DNA from: Symbiodinium natans
Taxonomy: Eukaryota > Sar > Dinophyceae > Suessiales > Symbiodiniaceae
Direction of reading: 5' to 3'
DNA: 64,000 nucleotides
NCBI GenBank assembly: GCA_905221605.1
Contig: CAJNDS010002286.1
Coordinates: 23,501 to 87,500 of the forward strand
Positions 40,901 through 50,100 of the stretch are shown piece by piece. Below the pieces are notes generated by a model. It worked only from the letters and a program-made list of their open reading frames with translations. It did not search any database and was not told where the DNA came from. A program made the translations under genes and the position numbers. Numbering within the stretch: position 1 is the first letter of the stretch; every line of letters starts with the position of its first letter.

Positions 40901-43225
40901 AGCGCGCAATATGGGAGTGCGGCCTACGACAGTGCGATCTTTGATGACCCCGTCGTGGAGGCCAACGAGACTGCCCAAGGCAACACCGTTGAAGCCGAGC
41001 GGCCTGCACATTTCCCTCAACAAGAAGTTTTTCCAGAACTTCAAGCACCGCCACCGACTGCAGCCCAAGAGAGCGAAATTCCACAGGGGCAACAGTCCGT
41101 AGCGGCGCCGTTCCCTGAGCAAGAAACCCAAGCAGAACCTCAAGCGCCGACGCCAGGCCCTGCTTCAGCTTCAGTCCATAGCCCCACGGAGGAGATTTCG
41201 AGTTCAGAGGCTGCCACTCAACCGAGCCTAAGCACCGCGCCGCTGGCGCCTTCAGAACCTCCTCTACCACAGCTACATCTGAAGAGGCCCTTTGATGCCT
41301 TGACTACTCTGCTTTACGACGACGGCGAGCTGGTGAAGGTCAAACCTGACGACGATTACCACATCGGCGTGTTCGGGCCCAAGACCAACGTCTTCTACCA
41401 GGCCTACCTGTCCAGCCAGCACCGTAAAGACGACGTGCCGCCGGACAAGATGCCCGACGAAAGCGACACAACGGACACGGACCACGGTGGCCCTTCGCCT
41501 GGAGCAACCTCGGCAAAGAGGCAGCTCTCTCGGAAAGAGCTAAAGCAGCTCGACCGGGAGATACCGTGGACACAAATTCTTCGGACAAGCCACGTCCCTG
41601 AGTACCTCAAGGCCATCGACAAAGAGTCCACCTCATGGATGGAGTGGAAAAGTGTCGAACCCCTGAGTCACGACCAGGCCAAGCAGGTGCTCAACGACAA
41701 AATCCTCTGCAGAAGGATCCTTCGCACCAGAGCTTGTTATCGGGATAAGGCCAGGGGCCAGGGCCCACTGCGTGCCAAATGTCGTATCGTATGTCTGGGA
41801 CATCGTGATCCAGACCTCTTTTCCTTGAACCGACAAGCGCCAACTCCAAACAGGTCCTCCGAGCACGTGATCTACTACATGATCGTTGCCGGCGCAAACG
41901 GTGAGGTAGAAGGATCTCCCTTGAAGTGGCAAGCCTGGACGGGAGATGCAAGCACCGCCTTCCTGCAGGGACAACACAAGGAACGCACGCTTCCTCTTTT
42001 TCTCAAGCCTCCTGCGGACGGCTTGATTAACCAGACACCGCATTGGAAGGCGCCGCTCTACAAGGTGTGCTCGAACATCTACGGGCTCGCGGACGCTCCT
42101 CGAGTCTGGGCCTTGGAGGTCATCTCCAGACTTCTTCGTCTGGGGTATACCCAGCACAGCTTCGACAAGATGATGTTTCTCAAGCGTTGCAGCAAAGGCA
42201 AGATCATCAGCGCTATTCTAGTGTATGTCGACGACTTCCTAGGCACGTTCCGCTCCGACTACAACTTCGAGGAAGTGAAGCAGGCCTTCCAGTGGGGATC
42301 CCTGGAGTTCCTGGAGATCGGCAAGCCGATCGTCTTCAAAGGCAAGGAGGTTGAGCTCTTCGCCAAGCCTGGCCACTCCGGACGTTTCCAGCTGAGACTG
42401 ACCCAGAAGGCGTTCCTGGACGGTCTCGCGCAAGGCAAGCTGCCTCGTGGATGCGACCTCGAGGAGAAGCTCGACAAGGAACACAAGGAGGAATTCCGCT
42501 CCGTAGCAGGTTCCCTACAATGGCTTTCCAGTCAAACCAGGCCAGAACTATCTCCGTTCATATCTCTAAGCAACAAAGGAGAGATGACAAGCTACGGAGA
42601 CCTCAAGTCCTTGTACCTGGCCCTGGGCTATGCCAAACAGACTGCCAATGAGGGACTGGTGCTTGCAGATGTTCCTTTGGGAGCCTCAACAACGTTGGTT
42701 TCCTACGCCGACTCCAGCTTCGCCAACACGCCCCAGCTCCGTTCCCAGTACGGCGTACTCATACTGGCTTCCGTTCCCCAAGTCTCCCAGGTACCCTGCC
42801 TTGGATTGCTTCTTGACTGGCGGAGTGGCAAGTCAAGTCGAGTATGTAGATCTACGTTAGCTGCGGAGGCCATGGCAGCTGACGAGGCAGTGGATAGGAG
42901 TGCTTACCTTAACCTCTTCATTTCTGAGATCCTGACTGGATGCCCAGCTCACCGTGTACAACCCGTACTACGTCACCTACACGTCACAGATGCTAAGTCC
43001 CTGTACGACGTGCTGGAGTCTGAAACACCGAACTTGACGGACAAGAGAAGTCTAGTCAACATTCGTGCAGTCCAGGAGGTGGTGAAGGGCGAGAACGTCC
43101 ACTGGGTGCCGACTCATTTGATGAAAGCCGACGGCCTCACTAAGATGTCCTTGCAGCTGATGGAAGGGCTGCATAGTTGGCTCTTGAAGCCGTTCATAAT
43201 CCTGCGTGATATCATTGCCAAATAG
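34967..43225 (+). CDS. Gag-Pol polyprotein: zinc ribbon, gag, CCHC, protease, MTase-like, integrase, RT, RNase H
   Basis: 2752 residues. A zinc-ribbon-like CTTC...CSGC (about 64-86) opens the protein; gag helices follow (about 285-470), then a CCHC knuckle from C594 (CAICGEVGHW). The protease has LDTAC (D694), an atypical DTA instead of DTG/DSG. The methyltransferase-like domain has LLELFAGEA (F1089), GYPCTYYNS (Cys1145) and IENP (E1195). The GAG-pre-integrase zinc site precedes the integrase with D1540, D1599, E1634; RT has YVDD at 2420-2423; RNase H has YADSSF (D2582). Integrase before RT marks copia. No oxygenase-like domain is present between integrase and RT, only a long acidic, Pro/Gln-rich linker. 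The reading frame is intact. Confidence 0.92.
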   Translation: MPRVPEMFHMAGESDRPETADEEDWDGTESASQRSSAIQGHTASTAEYSAATPAAGVFAAAWRCTTCDSPDLHRNSSGDWVCSGCGGLDYYRVNEQTWRRTGHGTWMYFPEGQEPPPPWLRAPTPVAPERTPGPPSSAPPTSETAPSSSSGAARRRRRRRHGGRPDPDGGEWREQAESETLTHDTMVTVSSRHQRLQPDPRLPGLGPAAPALLGHLDRAPGGLEEYDQGLLGEHPAILDTAATPGRRTKVSSSSTPSWTSRMGPERGVRWRGGAAPLPPKWSYDKEDLRAFAKYERKVRLWEIKVEPFMSKREAALHLYNALSGEPEQELEHAPLDRINSPQGINYILEQLRGPMSQRLVYQKRRFLSDYENINRYPNEHLRAFTNRYRRVERNLEAVDINVTAMYDSEARGSRLLDRSRLSPQDQRLVLVGARYSLTFEDVSESLVMQFPDFKPAPPVMGKDGQLISRAKGSGKYGGQTTQQQPTSQGHQGSKGNGKFGPKKVFLAESGEPVEQSEQQELEEPDGEDGAETPGADQAEYDQTAELENGDQDDDLDDLVQVLTVTARRLASVKLGRKYTGNKASPSELKKKTACAICGEVGHWKGDPECKVSGKGASASTSSPSSGPSAKKGGKGDKPHQTFTVMHSDLGNYEVRTGYGTAFGDPDQVAYQVNVVFSTQEVTHNSGFVGYMVLDTACQRTCCGRRWLQEHRDLLAIYDLDTAKVDCRDKFQFGKGEPITADLRAYIPAVLDDGSAFYFGTGVLDAGVPLLASNPLLKALGMVLDLPRMVVYFELLSAEVPVVNLKGHLAINIAAFSASTTAHLKRQMGLTDWQNAAPELPLEQPSSYESIGHASAAATMVAEMALPDADLVPLQKEPVSSDVSCSAPGDLGPSLADPGDAATPGQLVRDQPPGLQPRRHLQVRQCNRTLRQVPEVQDKMGVERRRPKVATAPLQRIFALIGTAVALLGQYSAGTSAQQDDFASGGVGQDETYLSAALPQYDLSHLEGETFHTDELSRGGGGGAPGRMETPGRRWPGDGGVRLGRMKGIKRLTGNISRASRILGGEVKVYQSLPSVASRPPGCVDLLELFAGEARPSAAAAEHGLHACQPVDLIHGWDLDTPRDQDAVRAMVRRLRPWLLLVGYPCTYYNSFNGNMNHGRRPHELQARRELDRPRREFLVELCKEQAEHGRRFLIENPQRSRLWEQEELLNLANLPGTTMGHAHLGAFGMETSDGQPVVKPIGVLTNMPGLAERLSVQLSAADRQYCTPIRGTEKKRSQVYPHAFVHEILVHLRELVAEKEPLRFGKFEVFAVARPVSDIKAWGDVFAQLTRDFAAPNRRSVDIDLNSQLGKDIQDLFRIKAVKIQAAPSPIQRRFLMNQPYSARGVALEYIDGSRHIEVEQLEDVRHPKGRFNQAVRYAVFIYGDSYQDPTAVHEGDVHDPSVPVPGLPTDVTFPTLGQQVPPEIRRSVARLHTNLGHPSPQELSRLLLHRGIPNAAVLECVKKLHCATCERLKGPQQPRPASSTVPSTASQFNELVQGDFFYVRLATGQAIQVLGLADTATGFHQAAVLRTKGAKETYDLLDRIWLRPYGLPARLLLDPDPLFQGDFDDMLSTVNVQVDFCPAEAHWVIGMVERRNAVLRTVLERLISDHSASTVDDLEYLISPAIHSMNSFITNKGRSPFQAVFGRVPQMPGGLFTDQGALAVSPLDPGLNATLIRSEAIQYLSAMNADKGLRRALLRKTRNTKVPDLQPGQRCSFWRWRKRGLRKRGAWTTGRFLSWDPEQPGKQAWVRSGNSTILVATEQLREAIGFESWAPDERDVQALKDAMIDLKESVWQDERGLAPETADVEDDYDLQDYEPSMPATPSMAPIDTVVPLREQLQARPSLPAQQRGQTTNYNLNMSPTYHQTIMHQQRFGDPDSALNKARTTPRGPRASRTPRGRSRTPSRLTPTSELPAGDGREQPQQPLELPDGAAVETSAQYGSAAYDSAIFDDPVVEANETAQGNTVEAERPAHFPQQEVFPELQAPPPTAAQESEIPQGQQSVAAPFPEQETQAEPQAPTPGPASASVHSPTEEISSSEAATQPSLSTAPLAPSEPPLPQLHLKRPFDALTTLLYDDGELVKVKPDDDYHIGVFGPKTNVFYQAYLSSQHRKDDVPPDKMPDESDTTDTDHGGPSPGATSAKRQLSRKELKQLDREIPWTQILRTSHVPEYLKAIDKESTSWMEWKSVEPLSHDQAKQVLNDKILCRRILRTRACYRDKARGQGPLRAKCRIVCLGHRDPDLFSLNRQAPTPNRSSEHVIYYMIVAGANGEVEGSPLKWQAWTGDASTAFLQGQHKERTLPLFLKPPADGLINQTPHWKAPLYKVCSNIYGLADAPRVWALEVISRLLRLGYTQHSFDKMMFLKRCSKGKIISAILVYVDDFLGTFRSDYNFEEVKQAFQWGSLEFLEIGKPIVFKGKEVELFAKPGHSGRFQLRLTQKAFLDGLAQGKLPRGCDLEEKLDKEHKEEFRSVAGSLQWLSSQTRPELSPFISLSNKGEMTSYGDLKSLYLALGYAKQTANEGLVLADVPLGASTTLVSYADSSFANTPQLRSQYGVLILASVPQVSQVPCLGLLLDWRSGKSSRVCRSTLAAEAMAADEAVDRSAYLNLFISEILTGCPAHRVQPVLRHLHVTDAKSLYDVLESETPNLTDKRSLVNIRAVQEVVKGENVHWVPTHLMKADGLTKMSLQLMEGLHSWLLKPFIILRDIIAK

Positions 43226-43238
43226 AAAACCTTACCGG

Positions 43239-43422
43239 TGTTAAACCTGCGCTTTTGCTTCCCTTGGCAATGACTCACGCATGTCCTTCTCCCGCGGCCA
43301 TTGCGGCTGACATCACTGCCCAGTCGGGCCCACTTGAGCGATTCTTTCATGGAAAACCAGCCTTACGCTTCCTTGCTCTGCAGCCACGCGGTGTTTCTGC
43401 ACTGAGCGAGTGGTTTGCTAAG
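43239..43422 (+). repeat. 3' LTR
   Basis: 184 bp, same as 34753-34936. The sequence upstream (AAATAGAAAACCTTACCGG) is only partly purine-rich. Confidence 0.92.
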
Positions 43423-43428
43423 ACAAAC

Positions 43429-43843
43429 TGTCACCGAATGTCTGCGGATGCTTTGTAATCTTGCAGAGGCCCCAAAGTTGCGAGTACTTCTGAAATGCTG
43501 TAGTTTAGGGTTTAGGGCTTAGGGTTTAGGGTTTAGGGTGTAGTTAATCCCAACCCTGAACCCTAAATCCGAAGCCCTAAACCCTAAGCCCTATACACAA
43601 TCTTGCTGCCCACCTGCCCGCACTCTCCCAGAAACGGTGGTAAACCTCTGACAGGTCAATAGGTTTTGAAAGCAACTTGAGCCCCCCTGCTTGCTAACTT
43701 TAGGGTTTTGGGTTTACGGTTTAAGGTTTAGGGTTGTATGGTTTAGGGTTCAACCCTAAACCCTAGACCCTAAACCCTAGAGACCCTAAACCCTAAACCC
43801 TAAACCCCAGGGACGTATGGCAACGCGCGCCCCACAAATTCAG
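43429..43843. repeat. Telomere-like arrays upstream of the Cys-module gene
   Basis: TTTAGGG 43502-43540, degenerate CCCTAAA 43553-43595, TTTAGGG variants 43700-43750, CCCTAAA 43752-43808. An in-frame ATG at 43817 precedes the first module, but an acceptor (ATTCAG at 43838-43843) is equally possible. Confidence 0.8.
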
Positions 43844-44158
43844 GTGCCACCGAAGGATTTCTGGTTCATTGGCGAGGTGGAGGACAGCTGCAACGACATT
43901 TGCCACTTCAAGGGCTTCGCGGGCTGCGATGCGGAGAAAACGGCGGAGCTCGTGAACCAGTCAAGTATCTCAGGGGTGGTGGAGAGCCTCAACAAGAACT
44001 GCAGCACCTTCGGCGTCCTAAACAACCGTTTCCCCGCATACACGGCTAGCAACGAGAAGTGCTTCTACCTGGGCGGACAGCTGAATTGCGACACCGCGAC
44101 GTTTCCCTACCAGCCGGTGTGCCGCTGCAACACCACGACCTTGTCTACGACGCTGTCG
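43844..44158 (+). CDS. Module A exon
   Basis: Variant opening (DFWFIGEVEDSCNDIC); Thr-tail NTTTLSTTLS then a GC donor. Nearly identical to A' (48383). Confidence 0.7.
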
Positions 44159-47100
44159 GCTGCTCGATCGCGGTCGATTGGGAAGAAGATCCTGTACCTA
44201 TAGGCACCTGTAGCTTCGGTCAACCAAGCTGACAGCCCAAACGCAGGAGTGACAGGACAGGTCCCAAAGAAAGCCCATGCAAGACGCACTCCGCTTGCCT
44301 AGGCGCGGTGGTTCGTGGGTGACGAGCACGACACCTGCAACGACCTGTGCCGATACAAGGGATACACAGGTTGCAATGAAGCTACGACGGGGGAGCTCAC
44401 AAGGCAGGGGAGAATGCAACGCGTGATGGACCACCTCAACATGACCTGCGCACAGTGGAGCAGTAACAACTACTTCCCATCCTACACTGCCAACAACGCG
44501 CAATGCTACAAGTTGAAGACAGCCATCGATTGCGATAGAAACCCAAGTGTAGCACATCGGCCTGTCTGCGAGTGCAGTGATACGACGTCGACGACGACCT
44601 TGTCGGTTGCTCGGTTGCAGTTGACTCTGGATTTGTTGAACTTCAAGTTGGGGGCTTCGGTGCGGTTCATTTCTGCGTTGCTAGGGTCCAAGTCGGAATC
44701 GCGTCTGGAAGGTGAATTCGATGGTGGAGGTTGCTGTGAGCTCAAGAGTAATTGATCGGTATCGAACGAACGTAGGAGGTGCATCAGCACGGCACAATAA
44801 GCCCGGCATTGGACAGAAGCTGCTTTGTGTCGTGGGAGGCTCGGTGGTTCGTGGGCGAATCACAGGACAGCTGCAACGATCTCTGTCACTTCAAGGGATA
44901 CGCGGGTTGCGATGTGGAAAAGACCGGAGAGCTTGTCAGGAGGCCGAGAGTGACAAGGGTTTTGGACCACCTGAACATGACCTGCGCATCGTGGGGCGCC
45001 GATCGCGTGAACTTCGCGGGATACAGCGAAAGCAGCGAGACGTGCTACCTTCTGAAGGGGGCAGCCGATTGTGACAAGAGTCAGCTTAACATTCATCCAA
45101 TCTGCCACTGCAACGCCACAACGTCAACGACGACTTTGTCGGTTATTTGGTGGCAGTTGGTTATGCATGTAGCGTCGCGGTCTTCGTTTGACGTTGAAGT
45201 TTGTGGGTACAGTTTTGCTTCTGTCTAGGTTTCAGCCGGATTTGTCTCTGGCATCTGATGTCGATGGTGAATTGAGGGTTCTAGGAGGTCTTGCTCATTC
45301 CTGTCTTTTTTGGGCATGGTTCATGTCGTTCGCGAGTTTACATCTACATATACTGCATCAGTAAAGTTCACAGTTCTCGATCGGCATTGAAAGCACGTAG
45401 TGAGAGGTGCGTGAGTTTACGAACAGAGGAAAACAAGCACTGTGCTGGACAGAAGCTGTCTTGTGTCTTGACAGGCTCGGTGGTTCGTGGGCGATTCAGA
45501 AGACAGCTGCAATGATCTCTGTCACTTCAAGGGATACGCGGGTTGCGATGCAGAAAAGACCGGAGAGCTTTTCAGGAGGCCGAGAGTGACAAGGGTTTTG
45601 GACCACCTCAACATGACCTGCGCATCGTGGGGCGCCGATCGCGTGAACTTCGCGGGATACAGCGAAAGCAGCGAGACGTGCTACCTTCTGAAGGGGGCAG
45701 CCGATTGTGACAAGAGTCAGCTTAACATTCATCCAATCTGCCACTGCAACGCCACAACGTCAACGACGACTTTGTCGGTTATTTGGTGGCAGTTGGTTAT
45801 GCATGTAGCGTCGCGGTCTTCGTTTGACGTTGAAGTTTGTGGGTACAGTTTTGCTTCTGTCTAGGTTTCAGCCGGATTTGTCTCTGGCATCTGATGTCGA
45901 TGGTGAATTGAGGGTTCTAGGAGGTCTTGCTCATTCCTGTCTTTTTTGGGCATGGTTCATGTCGTTCGCGAGTTTACATCTACATATACTGCATCAGTAA
46001 AGTTCACAGTTCTCGATCGAGAGTAGCGAAAGGTGCGTGAGTTTACCAACACAGGAGAACAAGCATCAACAACATATGATAACCCTGTACTGGACAGAAG
46101 CATACAGAAGCTGCCTTGTATCGTGGCAGGCTCGGTGGTTTGTGGGCGAGCCACAAGACAGCTGCAATGATCTCTGTCACTTCAAGGGATACGCGGGTTG
46201 CGATGCAGAAAAGACCGGAGAGCTTTTCAGGAGACCGAGAGTGACAAGGGTTTTGGACCACCTGAACATGACCTGCGCATCGTGGGGCCCCAATCGCTTG
46301 CACTTCGCAGGATACAGCGAAAGTGGCGGAAATGGGAAGTGCTACTCTATGAGCGGGGGAGCCGATTGCGACAGGAGTGCCAACGGTATCCAGCCCATCT
46401 GCCACTGCAGCGCTACGACGTCGACGACCACATTGGCTGCTTGAATTGCACGAAGCAGATTGAAGCAGCATATCCGAGGGTTTTGGAGCAGAACGCTGCT
46501 AAGTCGGCGACACGCTGTAGGACCTGTAGGGCCATGACGCCAGGTGCGGTGGTTCGTGGGTGAGGCGGAGGACACCTGCAACGATCTGTGCCAATACAAG
46601 GGATACGCGGGCTGCGATGCAGAGACGACCGCGGGGCTTGTCAGGGAGCCAATCATGAGGCGGCTGCTGAACGGCCTGAACAAGAGCTGCGATTCTTTTG
46701 GCAGCGCGCTCCTCAAATTCCCGGCATACGCGGAATCCGCCCAGAGGTGCCACTACTTGTCTAATGGTGGAAGCGGCATGGATTGCGACAGCTTTGCATG
46801 GCCACATCAGCCTGTGTGCCTCTGCAACAGCACGACGTTGTCGACGACGCTCTCCGTTGCTTCGTTGCATGTTGGTATGTCTGTTGCGTTATGTTGCATT
46901 CGATGCCGTGCGCATACTCTCGAGGGCAGCCCAATTTGCTGTGAGTAGCTGTGACTCTGTGATGCTCTATGGCCCCGGCCTGTTGCGTCTCGTGCCACTT
47001 GCTCCCCCAAGCTTTGCAAGCGAGAGGCTCTGCACACACCAGCGTGAACCGTTTGACCAAGACAAGGGGCCAGCGTGCTTTCGCAGACTGCGACAATAAC

Positions 47101-50100
47101 ATGTAGTCTGTCAATATCGATCATTGCGTGCATATACACGTGGCTTTGCGGTGCCGTTTTTCCTGCTGCGAGGCTTTGTGGTTCGTCGGTGAGGAGGGCG
47201 ACAGCTGCGACGATCTGTGTGAGTTCGAAGGATATGCCGGGTGCGACGCGGAGGAGACAGCAAAGCTCGTGAACCGGCCAAGAATCGAGCGCCTGCTGGC
47301 GGGCCTAGACAACAGCAGCTGCAGCGACTGGGGCGAGTCCTTCCGCAGTGCAGCCTACAATCCGGACAGCGGGAAGTGCTTCAAGTTGAAGGGGCAGGCA
47401 CGCGGAGGGAAGCGCTTTTGTGTTTTTTCCAGCTTTTTCACAATCGGCCACACACAGGGCATGGCTCAGGGGTTCTTACGGTGTGCTGCGACAGCCGCTG
47501 AACAGGTGCAATGCGACCTGACCGTGTCGACGACCGTTCGGCCGCTCTGCCACTGCAACAGCACGACCCTGACCTCGACCGTGGCAGCTGCTTGCCTAAG
47601 CAGGCGTAGCAGTGTAGCAGTGTAACATAATTAGGGTAAGCAAGAGGGGCAGCGGGCACCTCAGGCTGGGACCTGGGTCCTGGGCGTGGACGGCGACAGC
47701 TGCGACAACACGTGCGCAAGCCACGGCCACGAGCAGTGCGATGCGTCCGAGATGGAGCAGATCTCCAGGCCCCCCAAAACAAATCAGCAAAAGCTCTGAG
47801 CCGTGCCCAAAGCCTTCCTTTAGAGAGAAGCCCTTAGAGCTGAACCCGCAACAAAAAAACGCAGCTCTTAGCTCGCAGGCCTGCCAGAGCCAAGCGCGTC
47901 TTCGACAGCCTGAACCACAGCTGCAGCGCAGTCACGGACTGGAGCCTCGGACCGAACTCGGGCCTCGGGCTTTTTTCCGAGAGTTCGGGAGACGGAGTAG
48001 ACATGTTTTTTATGTTGTGTCGGAACGCCAGAATCGGAGGCCCGCGCATTCGCCCGGCCTTGGCTTCAAGCCGGGCGATGGCAGGTGCTTCTTCTGGAGA
48101 AGCGCCTATCCCGTGGACTGCTCCTTGGGCCAAGCCACCTTGCAGCCCCTCTGCTACTGCCAGACGACCACGACCACGACCGTACCCTCGAAGCACCGTC
48201 ACATTTTCCGGTGGAAGTTCCAGCTCCATTTCTAACACCAATCCTATCGCAGTCCCCAAATGGAACACTTTCAGAGTCAGACAGTGTGCAACCCTCTTCA
48301 CGAACCACTGCGGAAGACAGCGAGTACTGCCAATGAAGGTTATCAAAGCCAGAGATAGGTGAGTACTCCTTGCCCCTGAAAGGATTTCTGGTTCATTGGC
48401 GAGGTGGAGGACAGCTGCAACGACATTTGCCACTTCAAGGGCTTCGCGGGCTGCGATGCGGAGAAAACGGCGGAGCTCGTGAACCAGTCAAGTATCTCAG
48501 GGGTGGTGGAGAGCCTCAACAAGAACTGCAGCACCTTCGGCGTCCTAAACAACCGTTTCCCCGCATACACGGCTAGCAACGAGAAGTGCTTCTACCTGGG
48601 CGGACAGCTGAATTGCGACACCGCGGCGTTTCCCTACCAGCCGGTGTGCCGCTGCAACACCACGACCTTGTCTACGACGCTGTCGGCTGCTCGATCGCGG
48701 TCGATTGGGAAGAAGATCCTGTACCTATAGGCACCAGTAGCTTCGGTCAACCAAGCTGACAGCCCAAACGCAGGAGTGACAGGACAGGTCCCAAAGAAAG
48801 CCCATGCAAGACGCACTCCGCTTGCCTAGGCGCGGTGGTTCGTGGGTGACGAGCACGACACCTGCAACGACCTGTGCCGATACAAGGGATACACAGGTTG
48901 CAATGAAGCTACGACGGGGGAGCTCACAAGGCAGGGGAGAATGCAACGCGTGATGGACCACCTCAACATGACCTGCGCACAGTGGAGCAGTTTCAGCTTC
49001 TTCCCATCCTACACTGCCAACAACGCGCAATGCTACAAGTTGAAGACAGCCATCGATTGCGATAGAAACCCAAGTGTAGCACATCGGCCTGTCTGCGAGT
49101 GCAGTGATACGACGTCGACGACGACCTTGTCGGTTGCTCGGTTGCAGTTGGCTGTGGATTTGTTTGAACTTGAAGTTGAGGGCTTCGGTTGTGGTTCATT
49201 TCTGCGTTGCTAGGGTCCAAGTCGGAATCGCGTCTGGAAGGTGAATTCGATGGTGGAGGTTGCTGTGAGCTCCAAAGTAATTGATCGGTATCGAACGAAC
49301 GTAGTGAGAGGTGCATCAGCACGGCACAATAAAGACCTGCGTTGGACAGAAGCTGCCTTCTGTCGTGACAGGCTCGGTGGTTCGTGGGCGATTCAGAAGA
49401 CAGCTGCAACGATCTCTGTCACTTCAAGGGATACGCAGGTTGCGATGCGGAAAAGACCGGAGAGCTTGTCAGGAGGCCGAGAGTGACAAGGGTTTTGGAC
49501 CACCTCAACATGACCTGCGCATCGTGGGGCGCCGATCGCGTGAACTTCGCGGGATACAGCGAAAGCAGCGAGACGTGCTACCTTCTGAAGGGGGCAGCCG
49601 ATTGTGACAGGAGTCAGCTTAACATTCATCCAATCTGCCACTGCAACGCCACAACGTCAACGACGACTTTGTCGGTTATTTGGCGGCAGTTGGTTATGCA
49701 TGTAGCGTCGCTGTTTTCGTTGGCGTTGAAGCACGTTGAGGGCTTCTGTGTGCTTCTTTCTGGGTACAGTTTTTACTTCTGTCTAGGTTTAAGCCGGATT
49801 TGTCTCTGGCATCTGATGTCGATGGTGAATTGAGGAGGTCTTGCTCATTCCTGTACTTTTTGGGCATGAAAACAAGCATCAACAAAATATGATAACCCTC
49901 TACTGGACAGAAGCATACAGAAGCTGTCTTGTATCGTGTCAGGCTCGGTGGTTTTTGGGCGAGCCACAAGACAGCTGCAATGATCTCTGTCACTTCAAGG
50001 GATACGCGGGTTGCGATGCAGAAAAGACCGGAGAGCTTTTCAGAAGGCCAAGAGTGACAAGGGTTTTGGACCACCTGAACATGACCTGCGCATCGTGGGG

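Larger units (their letters stand above)
34753..43422 (+). mobile_element. Complete copia-type LTR retrotransposon, 8.67 kb, with MTase-like domain
   Basis: Identical-looking 184-bp LTRs (34753-34936 and 43239-43422), each starting TGTTAAACC, flanked by a 6-bp target duplication ACAAAC (34747-34752 and 43423-43428). TGGTAGCGGAGCC directly after the 5' LTR (34938) resembles a primer-binding site for an initiator Met tRNA. One uninterrupted ORF. Near-identical LTRs and an intact ORF point to recent insertion. Confidence 0.94.
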
